From: Candidatus Brocadia sinica JPN1
GTDB lineage: Bacteria > Planctomycetota > Brocadiia > Brocadiales > Brocadiaceae
Assembly: GCF_000949635.1 (NCBI RefSeq)
Contig: NZ_BAFN01000001.1
Location: 2,973,052-3,037,051 of the forward strand
Length of the DNA: 64,000 nt
Reading direction: 5' to 3'
Part shown: positions 40,127 to 50,084 of the stretch, piece after piece
Numbering within the stretch: the stretch's first letter is position 1
Layout of the letters: each line of letters begins with the position of its first letter
The notes under the pieces: generated by a model
Told to the model about the DNA's origin: nothing
Databases searched by the model: none
What the model saw: only the letters and a program-made list of their open reading frames with translations
Translations under genes and position numbers: made by a program

Positions 40127-40516
40127 TCATGAGTTATGTAAATTGATTTCCTCAAATTTGGAAAATTCATTAAGACATATTTCAATATCATCGATACTAA
40201 AAGGTTTTGTAATTACCTTTTTCGCGCCTTTCCTGATCGCCTCGTGCACAACGTCTTCACCTGTATAGGCAGTGATAATTACGATATGAGAATTGAATCG
40301 TATTCCTTGCAATTGATCCAATAATTCGATACCATCCATACCCGGCATCTGTACATCCAGCAAGATAATCGAATACCTTCTTCTTTTAATCTCTTCCAGG
40401 GCCTCGAACCCATTGTTCACTGCCTTTGTCTCATACCCGAGGTCGGCTAAGGAATTCGACAATACCTTTCGATATCCTTCCTCATCATCAACAATCAGTA
40501 CCCTTTTTGTTATCAT
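40127..40516 (-). CDS. Single-domain response regulator (CheY-like receiver)
   Basis: A 129-residue receiver alone. Acidic pocket D10, D11, phospho-acceptor D54 in ILLDVQMPGMDG, T83-type residue in VIITAYTG and K104-type residue in VITKPFS are present. It resembles the receiver of the NtrC protein at 43402-44799 and is probably its paralogue. It is the first gene of a probable operon with the Cache, PAS and narK genes. Its partner kinase may be the one at 44958-47444. Confidence 0.92.
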   Translation of the reverse strand: MITKRVLIVDDEEGYRKVLSNSLADLGYETKAVNNGFEALEEIKRRRYSIILLDVQMPGMDGIELLDQLQGIRFNSHIVIITAYTGEDVVHEAIRKGAKKVITKPFSIDDIEICLNEFSKFEEINLHNS

Positions 40517-41419
40517 CTATTTTTAATCCTTACTCTCTTGAGAAATCATGAATTCTGATAATACGTTTTGCAACCACTGTGCCCGTAAAAACAAAAAACG
40601 CCTGGATTGCTCCAAGCGTCTGTATTTCAATAACTTATAAAAGGTAAAAATTATTTTGAAATTATTTTACAAATCTAACTGTAAACAATTCGTTTCATGT
40701 ATTATTCCAGACAATAGGCATAAGTATATACATTAAAATTACATACAAATGAATAGCAAAAATTTAATAAGTGGAAACAATTTGGTTGCAGTTTAAAATA
40801 AAATCCGTGAATTTCACAAAGACTATGAAGATAAGATTGATAGAAATGGGAAAATCGCAGGTTTATTTTTACGAGGCTATTTGCGGCTGTTGGATTTCTT
40901 GTACGGTAACACCTTTCTCGCTTTTCCACCATTGTGAAAAATCAATTTCGGTGAACACGATTTTTGTAACTCCTGTTTTTAAACATATTGTCGGAACGGG
41001 GGATGAAGTAGAGAGAAGAAATTTGATGGTAAGGTTAACGAGGTATTGAATGAACTTGAGAAGGTTGTAGTAGTTTAAATGTGTTTGACAATAAAAGGTG
41101 TTCCCGAGCAGAATGTTAATCTAAAATTTATATGTCATTAATTCAGGGGACACCATACTTAATTTCCAAATTATTCTACTGATGAATGGAAATAATTTAA
41201 AACGAAAAACAATGCAAAGGTTTGTTATTACAATTGATTTGTGCGGTGAGCAAAAGCAAATTCAATTTGTAGAAAAACATCTCGTTGATCTTTTTCCAAT
41301 TTTCGAAAAAGTTATTTAGTACAATCAAATTAAAATGAACAATTCCAGGTACTCTAATTTTGTTAATCTGGTGGCGCGATCATTAAACTCAAGTTGGGTA
41401 GCAGGCGAGGTGCATTGAA
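40517..41419. other. Long AT-rich region (about 900 bases) with fragments
   Basis: Holds a mismatched hairpin at about 40590-40615, the upstream side of the receiver operon, and AATTCAGGGGACACCATACT at 41139-41158, a type of sequence I associate, from memory only, with REP-linked transposases. The 92-codon frame at 40771-41049 has no family features. A 45-codon frame lies at 41182-41319. Confidence 0.45.
41182..41319 (+). CDS. Small hypothetical ORF or gene fragment (45 codons)
   Basis: ATG to TAG frame coding a plausible amphipathic peptide (contains RFVITIDLCGEQKQIQFVEK). No ribosome-binding site of note and no recognised family. It may be a fragment of a degraded gene in this pseudogene-rich stretch. 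Confidence 0.25.
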   Translation: MNGNNLKRKTMQRFVITIDLCGEQKQIQFVEKHLVDLFPIFEKVI

Positions 41420-42137
41420 ATGGAGGTTCTATTCTTCCTCCAGATACGGACCAAGTTTATTCGGGCATTCTACGCGGAGGCTTCTTTCCCCTTCACAGAG
41501 CGCAAGCGCAAGATCGAAGCGGGAGAAGATCCCTTTAAACCTCTGTACAACGAGGGCGGCGAGCCCCAATTCCTCAAGGAATGGGAGGAAGCGGACGATG
41601 CCCTTGATGTTCTTGGCCAGATGTGCATCTCCATGCTCAGTTCCTCGCTGCAGCTCTACCTCAAGGAGTCGGTTAATGATCTCCATGGAAGGTACAACAG
41701 CGAACGCTGGCAAAGGCTGGCATTGGCCGGTCTGAGGACAACAAGGCCGCCTTCAAGGAAGGGTGGATCAATGGTTCCGGGTATACTTCCGAGATCAGCT
41801 CGCTATCGACCGGACGAATGCCCTGTCCAATCTCCCCCTGCTTGAGGAGATCGTGCTGGCCAGGAACCTGGCTCAGCATCCTGAATGCATCACAACCCTC
41901 CAGATTCAACAGTCTGACCGTGATGCAGGCAAGTACCCGCGCAGCTTCTTCGCAGGCGAGATCGAGATGAAACTGTTCGGTGGCGACCAGGCTCAAGACG
42001 AGTTGGTTCGCCCTTGGCGCCTCAACGTTACGAAGGAGAGGTTGCTTACGGCTGTAAATGAAGTGGACCGCTTCTGTTCATGGATCGAGGATGCTCTCCG
42101 CAGGTGGCCCGGCCAACTTGAGCAGAGTGCAACGTAA
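41420..42137 (+). pseudogene. Frameshifted hypothetical gene
   Basis: Two open frames together read like one helical protein of about 235 residues. The first (from 41420) is readable to about 41725 (LALAG). Then a short segment is in a third frame (EDNKAAFKEGWI). From about 41763 the second frame continues (WFRVYFRDQLAIDRTNALSN, then LLEEIVLARNLAQHPE) to TAA at 42137. Two single-base shifts are thus implied. Base composition is GC-rich against its AT-rich flanks, so it may be a foreign remnant. I recognise no family with certainty. Confidence 0.6.
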
Positions 42138-42298
42138 GCCGCTGCCCAACAATGCGATGTTGCAGATGAGGTCGGCGCAAGGGTTGCAGCCTCATTACTG
42201 ATTGCTGCTGTTATGCGGTGAGGATGTAGAACTAAAATTTACCGAGAGACATATAATGGATTTGCAGGAAATTTTAAAATCAGTTGGGAAGGTATAAA

Positions 42299-42514
42299 AT
42301 GACAATAAAAAGTGTACTTGTATCAATCTTATGCATTATGATTGCTGGTTGTGCGTCCTTACCACCCGTTGAGGATAATCAGACAGAACGCCAGGTAATC
42401 AATATATACGATATTAAGGGAAACGTAAAAGATCGTATGATTATCAAAGATGATTATATTACGATTTATGATAAGGATTGGAAGAGAAAGGGGTATGGAA
42501 AGGTGCAAAAATAG
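42299..42514 (+). CDS. Small lipoprotein
   Basis: A 71-residue protein. Hydrophobic residues 4-15 lead to the lipobox IAGC (Cys at about residue 18), the acylation site for an inner- or outer-membrane lipoprotein. The mature 54 residues contain two similar beta-hairpin-like stretches (NIYDIKGNVKDRMIIKDDYI, then TIYDKDWKRKGYGKVQK). GGAAGG precedes the ATG at 42299; an upstream TTG is less likely. Function unknown. Confidence 0.65.
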   Translation: MTIKSVLVSILCIMIAGCASLPPVEDNQTERQVINIYDIKGNVKDRMIIKDDYITIYDKDWKRKGYGKVQK

Positions 42515-42537
42515 CTTGATTTTGGCCACATCTTGCT

Positions 42538-42723
42538 TGTTCCCAAACTCCGTTTGGGAACACAAGGTTATGTGAAACTCTGTTTCGTGTGTTGATCTCT
42601 TGCTTGTAATGAGAAAAAGATTTTTCTCTAAACGGAGTTTCTTGGTCATTGTGTTCCCAAACAGAATTTGAGAACGATCCGAAACTAGCCGAAAATACAA
42701 AAGCGTAACGAAACGGTATTTCG
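42538..42723. repeat. Cluster of REP-like palindromes upstream of a RAYT gene
   Basis: Contains GTTCCCAAAC-TCC-GTTTGGGAAC (42539-42561), GAAAC-TCT-GTTTC (42574-42586), an imperfect second GTTCCCAAAC copy (42653-42675) and CGAAA...TTTCG (42709-42723). REP hairpins of this sort usually flank REP-associated tyrosine transposase genes, as here. Confidence 0.7.
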
Positions 42724-42744
42724 TTTAATATAACCGTACATCAA

Positions 42745-43380
42745 ATGAGAACTTGATACAAAATCCTAGAAAAAAACGGTGTCTATTTTGCGACCTCTAC
42801 AATAGTAGAATGGATGCCTATATTCACGTCTCAAAAATATTGTGATGTTATCATTCAATCCCTCAAATTTTGCAAAGAAACGAAAGGATTGAAGGTATAT
42901 GCATTTGTGATCATGGGCAATCACTTCCATCTTATAGCATCGGCACCAGAACTATCAAACACATTGGCTTCGTTAAAGAAATTTACTGCAAAAGAAATTT
43001 TTACCTTATTGAAACAGGACAACAAAGAGTGGCTATTAAGCCAGATTGCCTTTTATAAAAAGAAGCATAAAAATGAAAGTGACTATCAGGTATGGCAGGA
43101 AGGTATTCACCCCCAGTGGATATTGAACAACGATATCCTTATTCAAAAGATCGAGTATATCCATTGTAACCCCGTAAGACGCGGTTTAGTTGACGATCCT
43201 GGACATTGGCGTTATAGTTCATTCGGGATTACAGTACAAATGATCATTCGCTTATTCGTATTGATGAATTGCCGGTATGACAAATTTCTTGAAACAGAGT
43301 TTCTCGATCAGTGCATTTCCAAACAGAGTTTGGAAACGAGCCACCTTGAAAATAAAACATGTTTTAAAAAACATGCGTGA
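42745..43380 (+). pseudogene. REP-associated tyrosine transposase (RAYT), early stop codon
   Basis: From codon 5 the frame reads YKILEKNGVYFATSTIVEW, MPIFTSQKY and then the HUH motif MGNHFHLI and YIHCNPVRRGLV, a RAYT/IS200-like pattern (Y1 HUH nuclease). The natural start ATG at 42745 is followed by an in-frame TGA at 42754-42756. Translation could only restart at the internal ATG (42814), which removes the first part of the catalytic fold. The 3' end of the frame contains REP-like hairpins at 43291-43303 and 43316-43336. Confidence 0.75.
43291..43336. repeat. REP-like hairpins at the 3' end of the RAYT gene
   Basis: GAAAC-AGA-GTTTC (43291-43303) and TTTCCAAAC-AGA-GTTTGGAAA (43316-43336). 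They resemble the hairpins on the upstream side (42538-42723), so the transposase is framed by matching palindromes. Confidence 0.65.
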
Positions 43381-43401
43381 TTAATTTTTGATAATTATTA
43401 T

Positions 43402-44799
43402 TTAAAAAATATCCTTCGATTTAATATTATATCTCTTCAGCATGCGCTGGAGATATTGACGCTCTATTTCGCTCTCCTTCGCAGCATTTGTCACGTTTCC
43501 ACTCGTTTTATTCAGCACGTTCGTTATATATTTTACATTGAATGCATCGAGCGCCTTTCTGCGTGCCTCTTTGTAAGGCTGAGAAAGTAAATCATCGCCG
43601 ACAAACTCCGTTCGCCCTTCTTTTTTTACCAGCGGCAATATTACGTTTATCGATATTACATCTTCGTTTGTAAGGGTAATCGCTCTTTCTATAACGTTTT
43701 CCAGTTCACGGACGTTGCCAGGCCAATGGTAAGTATAAAATTCCGTTTCTACTTCGGGAGAAATCCCTTTGATCTGCTTATTTTCCTTTTTGTTATACTT
43801 TTCGATAAAATGTTTTACCAATAAGGGGATATCCTCTTTTCTCTCACGTAATGGAGGCATCCTGATATTGATTACATTTAAGCGATAATACAAATCTTCC
43901 CGAAATTCCTTTTCCTGTACTCGCTGTAATAAATCCTGGTTTGTTGCCGCAATAATACGCACATCCACTTTCTTGGTAGCGGTGTCCCCAAGTGAAATAA
44001 ACTCTCCTTCCTGTAAAACCCTTAGAATTTTTGCCTGCACCGATTTTGGGATATCACCAATCTCGTCCATAAACAGGGTACCGCTGTCAGCCTCTTCAAA
44101 AAGGCCTTTTTTGTCTTTGATGGCGCCGGTAAAGGCTCCTTTCACATGGCCAAATAATTCACTTTCCAGGAGATTTTCAGATAATGTGGCGCAATTAATT
44201 ACTACGAATTTCTCGTCTTTCCGATTCCCGGTAAAATGGATCGCCCTCGCTACAAGTTCCTTTCCCGTGCCGCTCTCGCCGGTAATCAGTACAGTAGCAG
44301 AGCTAAAAGCAACCCTTGAAATCATGTCCAGCACCTTCTGTATTTCTTTGGAACTTCCCACAATCTTTTTCAGTCCATAGACCTTTTCCAGTTCGGAATG
44401 GAGATATTTATTCTCTTCAATAATCTTCTGCTGTGCAATCATGCGGTCGATATTGAGGATGATCTCATCGAGATTGAAGGGCTTTGTAATGTAATTAAAG
44501 GCGCCCCGCCTCATTGCCTCAACCGCCGTCTCTATTCCTCCATAGGCAGTCATTATCAGCACGGAAGAGTTATACGTCCCTTTGATTCTTTGAAGTAATT
44601 CCAATCCATCAATTCCCCCCGGGAGTTTCATGTCTATGATGACAAGGGGAAATTCCTGTTTTTTCAGTTCTGCCAGTGCCTCTTCTCCTGATGCTGCTGT
44701 TTTGACATGGAAGCCACGCTCTGTCAATACGTTGTTCAGCACCTTCCGGTAGCCAATCTCATCGTCTACGACCAATATTTTTGTCCCGTTCGTTTTCAT
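43402..44799 (-). CDS. NtrC-family sigma-54-dependent response regulator
   Basis: A 465-residue activator. Receiver with phospho-acceptor D56 (VIIDMKLPGG), AAA+ domain with Walker A GESGTGKE (174-181), sigma-54 contact loop GAFTGA (221-226), Walker B TLFMDEIGDI, and a Fis-type DNA-binding tail (NVLNKTSGNVTNAAKESEIERQ). It activates sigma-54 promoters after phosphorylation. Its histidine kinase is encoded 158 bases upstream on the same strand (44958-47444). Target genes are not shown by the sequence; the Cache/narK or dicarboxylate genes are candidates. Confidence 0.95.
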   Translation of the reverse strand: MKTNGTKILVVDDEIGYRKVLNNVLTERGFHVKTAASGEEALAELKKQEFPLVIIDMKLPGGIDGLELLQRIKGTYNSSVLIMTAYGGIETAVEAMRRGAFNYITKPFNLDEIILNIDRMIAQQKIIEENKYLHSELEKVYGLKKIVGSSKEIQKVLDMISRVAFSSATVLITGESGTGKELVARAIHFTGNRKDEKFVVINCATLSENLLESELFGHVKGAFTGAIKDKKGLFEEADSGTLFMDEIGDIPKSVQAKILRVLQEGEFISLGDTATKKVDVRIIAATNQDLLQRVQEKEFREDLYYRLNVINIRMPPLRERKEDIPLLVKHFIEKYNKKENKQIKGISPEVETEFYTYHWPGNVRELENVIERAITLTNEDVISINVILPLVKKEGRTEFVGDDLLSQPYKEARRKALDAFNVKYITNVLNKTSGNVTNAAKESEIERQYLQRMLKRYNIKSKDIF

Positions 44800-44817
44800 A
44801 AAGATTTAAAATTAAAG

Positions 44818-44905
44818 ATAAAAAATCAAAAATACATATCAAAATGCAAAAGTAATTTTTGTATTTTTGAATTTCGATTTGTCATTTTGCGTTTTGATTT
44901 TTTAT
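44818..44905. repeat. AT-rich inverted repeat between kinase and NtrC genes
   Basis: ATAAAAAATCAAAA (44818-44831) and its exact reverse complement (44892-44905) with further imperfect pairing inside (CAAAATGC / CATTTTGCG). It could form a long weak stem in the spacer of a probable two-gene operon. Confidence 0.5.
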
Positions 44906-44957
44906 TTTTCAGTCATTGTACCCTTATGACTATGGTACACACCCACGAATAAAAGAT

Positions 44958-47444
44958 TTATAGTTTAATCACACACATTTCCTGCTCTTTTTTTGCTTTC
45001 AAGGGCAAAAATATCCTGAATGTTGTGCCTTTTCCAATATCGCTGTCAACCTCAATACTACCGTCATGCATCTTTACTATTCCATAACTAATGCTCAAAC
45101 CCAGACCCGTTCCCTTACCGTCTTTCCTTGTAGTAAAAAATGGATCAAAAATTTTTTTCAAAACATTTTTACTGATACCCACTCCGGTATCCTTAATAAA
45201 TATTTCAACACATTCCTTATCCGGATGGAAACGGGATCCCACAGTCAACTCTCCCTTCCTAAGCACTCCGACGTGCTCCGTATTGCCCATAAATTCTTTC
45301 ATGGCAAAGACGGCATTATTGGTGATATTAATGATAACCTGCTCCATTTGACGGGCATCCATCATAACGTCAGGGATATTTGGGTCGAGCGTACGAACTA
45401 CTTCTATCTTTTCTTTCCTGTATTGTTTCTCTACCATACTGAGCACATTGTCTATCAGATTGTTCACATTTGACAGGCGCATTTCCGGCTCTTTTTGTCT
45501 TGAGAAATCCAGCAGGCCGCTAATTAAGTCCTTACATCGCACGGACTCTTTCACAGAACCTTCTAAGTATTCATACAAATACGTTCTGTTCTTGTTAATG
45601 ACAGTATATATCTGCGCCAATTCCTGGCAGTACTTGTTTAAGTCATCAGCGATGTGTGAAAGCTGCCCTTTCCAGGTATCCTTTTCCAGGGAGAGGTTTT
45701 CTGCATGATCCAAATGAGTAATAAGTTCATTCAGTCGTTGCGTGTTTTCAGAAATAGGAATCGAGCTTATAAGCTTTAAGGCATTAGTAACTCTCTCAAA
45801 AAGCTTTAGACTTTCTGTGCTGTAGAGATAAATTACCCCGATGGGGTTATTGATTTCATGTGCGATTCCGGCCACCAGCTGTCCGATTGAGGCCAGTCTG
45901 TCAGATTGCACGAGCCTTTGTTCAAGTCTTCTTAACTCCGTTACATCATTGGCTACCCCTAAAATACTCATCGTTTGCCCTTCCTTGTTTTTTACCAGAG
46001 AGGTACTGAGCAGCACATTTCGGATGTTATTTTGTTTGTCCAATACTTCGACCTCAAATATCTTGCTGAAACCATTGTGAACAATCTGATCTGCATTTTC
46101 CTGCCGCTTATCGAACAAGATGGAAATCAAAGGCTGTCCGATCAACTCCTCTTCCTGATAACCCCATTCTTTGATCTTGGGATTGACAAAGGTAAAGTTT
46201 CCTCGAACATCCAACGTAAATATCAGTTCATTTGCATACTTTAAGATACTTTCCAGATATTCTTTTCTTTCTTCAAGGTCGGCCTTCAGCTTCAAGAGTT
46301 TTTCACGGGCGTCTTTAATGTCGTCGGTCATGTGGTTAAACGAATTCGTTAGTTCACCCAGTTCGTCTTTCAAGTTGCTTTCGACCCGGAAGTTCAGGTC
46401 ACCTTCCGCAACCCTTTTCATGCCTTTGACAAGCCGTATAATGGGAATAATAATCCCCCGGGAGACAAAAAAGGATATGAATATTACACCAACAATACAT
46501 ACACCCACTACAGTAATAGCCCGATACTTGAACCGGGAAATGGGGGAATATGCTTCTGATTCGTCTGTTTCCACCAAAAGTACCCATTTCATCTTTTTTA
46601 CATACCGTGTGGCACCGATAACGTTCCTTCCCATGTAATTTTTATATACGCCCACAATCTCTTTTCCGGAGTGAAGCGCAGCAGCAACAGGTTCAGTATT
46701 GACCAGGTGTCTCAAGATGGCATCTTCTTTAAACCTTGACCCTGTAATCAGATGATAGTTTTTATTCACAATATATGCCTCGCTGGTTTTTCCTCTTCGA
46801 AGGAACGTACCCACGTCTTCTTTTATATTGGTTCTTTTCCCTGTTGTGATCTCATTTAACTTATTTGCATTGAATCTGATCACCAGTACACCCAGAAACT
46901 TACCCCCCCGTTTCTTTAGGATTGGTGCGGCAAAGGCCATCGAATACTCTCCTGTGTTTTCATCCATATAGACATCCTTGACATAAGGCCCTTGTTTGCC
47001 GTAAGTAAAATAGTCCACACCAAATTCGATCTTACCGATATTGTTTTCATTACTTGATGCTACAATAATTCCCGCCGGGTTTAAAACAAAGGTCTCGTAA
47101 AAATCCTTATTCAGGTTTGTTTTGTATATCATGTAATCATTAAATTTTTTAACGACGTGCGTATTCGTTGGATTGTGGTTCAATATTTCTAAATGTCTTC
47201 GGATAAACTCATCAGACGCAAAAAACTGTGACGAATATTCACCCGCATTGAGGATAGTCAGGATATGATTTTTAATTCCATCAGCAAGGAATGCCTCTTC
47301 ATTGAGGAGTTCGTTCTTGATGGTCTCCTGCGCATACCGATAGGTAAGAATGGCAACGGTAATGATGGGTAAAATGGACAATAACAAAAACCAGCAAAGT
47401 AGTTTTCTGCCAATGCCACTAAAAAGATTAACTCCTTTTACCAT
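44958..47444 (-). CDS. Sensor histidine kinase (Cache-HAMP-PAS-HisKA-HATPase)
   Basis: An 828-residue membrane kinase. Helix 1 is at about 13-35, a periplasmic dCache-type domain at 40-300 ([21 protein letters not shown]), helix 2 at about 309-331, HAMP to 383, PAS about 396-505, HisKA with H529 in [11 protein letters not shown], and a HATPase domain with N, G1 and G2 boxes ([24 protein letters not shown]) near 740-800. It probably phosphorylates the NtrC protein downstream. There is no CxxCH motif in its Cache domain, unlike the 38681-40102 protein. Confidence 0.95.
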   Translation of the reverse strand: MVKGVNLFSGIGRKLLCWFLLLSILPIITVAILTYRYAQETIKNELLNEEAFLADGIKNHILTILNAGEYSSQFFASDEFIRRHLEILNHNPTNTHVVKKFNDYMIYKTNLNKDFYETFVLNPAGIIVASSNENNIGKIEFGVDYFTYGKQGPYVKDVYMDENTGEYSMAFAAPILKKRGGKFLGVLVIRFNANKLNEITTGKRTNIKEDVGTFLRRGKTSEAYIVNKNYHLITGSRFKEDAILRHLVNTEPVAAALHSGKEIVGVYKNYMGRNVIGATRYVKKMKWVLLVETDESEAYSPISRFKYRAITVVGVCIVGVIFISFFVSRGIIIPIIRLVKGMKRVAEGDLNFRVESNLKDELGELTNSFNHMTDDIKDAREKLLKLKADLEERKEYLESILKYANELIFTLDVRGNFTFVNPKIKEWGYQEEELIGQPLISILFDKRQENADQIVHNGFSKIFEVEVLDKQNNIRNVLLSTSLVKNKEGQTMSILGVANDVTELRRLEQRLVQSDRLASIGQLVAGIAHEINNPIGVIYLYSTESLKLFERVTNALKLISSIPISENTQRLNELITHLDHAENLSLEKDTWKGQLSHIADDLNKYCQELAQIYTVINKNRTYLYEYLEGSVKESVRCKDLISGLLDFSRQKEPEMRLSNVNNLIDNVLSMVEKQYRKEKIEVVRTLDPNIPDVMMDARQMEQVIINITNNAVFAMKEFMGNTEHVGVLRKGELTVGSRFHPDKECVEIFIKDTGVGISKNVLKKIFDPFFTTRKDGKGTGLGLSISYGIVKMHDGSIEVDSDIGKGTTFRIFLPLKAKKEQEMCVIKL

Positions 47445-47844
47445 ATACAGCTTTCAGGTTATGAATACATCATTACCGGACTAAATTTGTTATAATTTTA
47501 CAATACCCCGTAAGTAACATCAAGCCGCAAATACATATACAGTATGATAATTGAATTTCGGATTTGTCAAAAAAACAAACGACAGTATTTTTTATTCAGT
47601 ATCAAGTAACTCTTTTTGATTGCAGTTACATCGCGCCCGGATACATGACCACAACAGCGCCAATCTCATGTTCCATACAAAACCCTTGAAATGCCAAATG
47701 CTTTCTACGATAATCTACCAACGATGCCTGTCGGAACCATTTGCTTTTCCTTAAAGAAATTAAGAGTAAAGAGATCGAGGTTATCGGTGATTTAACAATG
47801 GCGGAATTCCTGGATGAGTAAAGATACAGTCCAATAAATAATTT
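47445..47844. other. Intergenic region between the kinase and the dicarboxylate transporter
   Basis: About 400 bases separating divergent genes, so it should hold both promoters. TTTTGATTGCAG is at 47614-47625. A minus-strand 84-codon frame (47626-47880) and plus-strand fragments have no recognisable homology or start signals; I treat the stretch as non-coding. Confidence 0.45.
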
Positions 47845-49425
47845 ATGGATGAAATAGACCTGCCCCGTGGGAAAGAACAAACCGGGCTGGAAGTACTATC
47901 AAAGACAGAGGAACGGTTCGACCATCTGCGCCGGAGGGCAGGGCTTTATGCAGCCCCTCTGGCATTTGGCATTGTTCTCTGGCTGACCCGGGACAGGCTA
48001 ACACCTGGCGGTAATTATCTGAGCGCGGTATTGGCTTGTGTGCTGGTGTTGTGGATGACAGAGACACTTCCTCTTCCAGTGACCGCGATGCTGGGAGCAT
48101 GCCTGTGTATCGTCTTTGGTGTTGCGGATGCCAGGAAAGTGTTTGCTCCGTTTGCAGACCCTATTATATTCCTGTTCATAGGTGGATTTATAGTTGCCCG
48201 TGCAATGACGCTGCATCATCTCGATCGGCGTTTTGCACTTGCCATTCTTTCTCTTCGCTGGGTTGGAGGGAATCGGGCCAGGATATTGGGTGCTTTTGGA
48301 ATAGTAACAGTGATAATTTCAATGTGGGTCTCCAACTCAGCAGCCACAGCTATGATGATGCCAATTGCTATGGGGATCCTTCATGCCCTCCGGGGTATAC
48401 GTCAGTCTGATCGCGACCCGTCCGGAATATCTTTGAAACTGCAGGATGACCCTTTCTCAACAGGCATCATGCTCATGACGGCATTCTCGGCGTCGGTGGG
48501 TGGTATCTGTACCCCGATTGGTACGCCTCCCAACCTCATCGGCATTGGACTCATCAATACGTTGGTCGGTGTGGAAATTAACTTTTTCCAGTGGATGGCC
48601 ATTGGGATTCCCCTGTGTATAATCATGTATGGAGTGCTTTTTGTGCTGCTTTGTTTGCTGCAGAACAAAAAGACGCAGAAAAACACTGATATGTTGCAAT
48701 TCACACAATACCTTCAGGCAGAGGGTGAGTCACTTGGCAGGTGGACTCGTGGGCAGATAAATACGCTGATTGCCTTTGGAGTTGCCGTAGCATTGTGGAT
48801 CACCCCTGGATTGCTCGCAATTACTCTTGGGAGTGATCACAAGTGTGCAAAATTCGCCAATGAAAATTTTCCTGAAGGGATGGTTGCACTCATTGCGGCA
48901 AGCATCCTTTTTCTGTTGCCAACAGATAATAAACAGGGAAAGTTTACCATCACCTGGCGCGAGGCAGTGCAGATTGACTGGGGTACCATCCTTTTGATGG
49001 GTGGCGGAATGAGTCTGGGAGGATTGATGTTTTCCACTGGGGTAGCGGAAGCTCTTGGAAAAAGTGTTACGAACCTGATGGGTGCCCAATCGCTGTGGGG
49101 ATTGACCGCAATATCGATTGCACTAGCGATTGTAATGAGTGAGATGACCTCCAATGCAGCGTCTGCAAACATGATCATTCCGATTGTTATTACACTTGCT
49201 AAGTCCGCAGGCATCAACCCGATTCCGCCGGCACTTGGAGCATGTCTCGGTGCCAGTTATGGGTTTATGTTGCCTGTGTCCACTCCTCCCAATGCAATCG
49301 TTTATGGCACCGGGCTGGTTCCGATTCCCAAAATGGTCAGGGCAGGTTTTTTCTTCGACCTATGTGGCTTTGTCATCATTTGGTTGGGCATGCGGTTGCT
49401 TTGCCCATTGATGGGATGGGAATAA
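47845..49425 (+). CDS. DASS/SLC13-family sodium:dicarboxylate symporter
   Basis: A 526-residue transporter of about 11-12 helices. The conserved SNT-type stretches SNSAATAMMMPIA (about residues 154-166) and ISEMTSNAASANMIIPIV-like (about 430-447) are hallmarks of the DASS family, which imports succinate, malate or fumarate with sodium. It has no obvious ribosome-binding site at the ATG. It leads a cluster that includes methylmalonyl-CoA enzymes and a sodium pump, so succinate handling is the natural guess. Confidence 0.9.
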   Translation: MDEIDLPRGKEQTGLEVLSKTEERFDHLRRRAGLYAAPLAFGIVLWLTRDRLTPGGNYLSAVLACVLVLWMTETLPLPVTAMLGACLCIVFGVADARKVFAPFADPIIFLFIGGFIVARAMTLHHLDRRFALAILSLRWVGGNRARILGAFGIVTVIISMWVSNSAATAMMMPIAMGILHALRGIRQSDRDPSGISLKLQDDPFSTGIMLMTAFSASVGGICTPIGTPPNLIGIGLINTLVGVEINFFQWMAIGIPLCIIMYGVLFVLLCLLQNKKTQKNTDMLQFTQYLQAEGESLGRWTRGQINTLIAFGVAVALWITPGLLAITLGSDHKCAKFANENFPEGMVALIAASILFLLPTDNKQGKFTITWREAVQIDWGTILLMGGGMSLGGLMFSTGVAEALGKSVTNLMGAQSLWGLTAISIALAIVMSEMTSNAASANMIIPIVITLAKSAGINPIPPALGACLGASYGFMLPVSTPPNAIVYGTGLVPIPKMVRAGFFFDLCGFVIIWLGMRLLCPLMGWE

Positions 49426-49579
49426 AAGTCTTAGAAATTGCACAAATTTTTTGATAATCGCTTGAGAAGTTTGTCCATAAAAGGATAAAATTACTCTTGC
49501 ACTACCTCCCCTCTGTATGGTTGAATAATTCTCGTAATTTTAGTTTTCATGCTACCAACCAAACGAAAGGCCTATTGGT

Positions 49580-50011
49580 ATGGAAATACGGCAGTACCGG
49601 GGAAGGGTGTTGATTGGGAAACTGGGATTGGATGGACATGACCGTGGAGCGCGGTTTATTGCGCGTAGCCTGCGTGACGATGGCTTTGAGGTTATTTACA
49701 CAGGTATACGCCGGACACCTGAAGAAATTGCATCAGCGGCGATTCATGAGGATGTGGATGCAATCGGTCTGTCACTTCTTTCCGGCGCACATAATGAGCT
49801 TATTCCAGAGGTGCTAAAAGCCCTTCGTCAGGCGAATGTCGGAGACATACCGGTAATTGTGGGCGGTATTATTCCTCAGGAGGACATTCCGCATTTAAGA
49901 CACGAAGGTGTTTGCGATGTATTTACCCCTGGCACGCCGATTCAAACAATTCTGAATGCATTTAGAAAAGTCTCCGGTGAATACCATCAAAAGAAGCATA
50001 ACGTAACATAA
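49580..50011 (+). CDS. Methylmalonyl-CoA mutase, cobalamin-binding subunit
   Basis: A 143-residue B12-binding protein. The base-off cobalamin motif DxHxxG is D18-G-H20-D-R-G23 (GLDGHDRGARF), where H20 ligates cobalt, with the following SLLSGAH and VGGIIPQEDI stretches. It is the small half of a split mutase of the archaeal type, followed after 73 bases by the large subunit. The pair interconverts succinyl-CoA and (R)-methylmalonyl-CoA. Confidence 0.93.
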   Translation: MEIRQYRGRVLIGKLGLDGHDRGARFIARSLRDDGFEVIYTGIRRTPEEIASAAIHEDVDAIGLSLLSGAHNELIPEVLKALRQANVGDIPVIVGGIIPQEDIPHLRHEGVCDVFTPGTPIQTILNAFRKVSGEYHQKKHNVT

Positions 50012-50084
50012 CCGCAGAGGGAATTAGGGAACTGGCAACTGTCATTTAAGAAGCAGGTATTTCGCAAACTGAATTGCTCAAAAA

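Noticed and set aside
40771-41049. 92-codon plus-strand frame
   Set aside because: Low-complexity AT-rich codons and no family features or ribosome-binding site.
47626-47880. 84-codon minus-strand frame between kinase and dicarboxylate transporter
   Set aside because: Its start overlaps the transporter gene and no strong motif is visible; the plus strand here is equally peptide-like. Left as intergenic.
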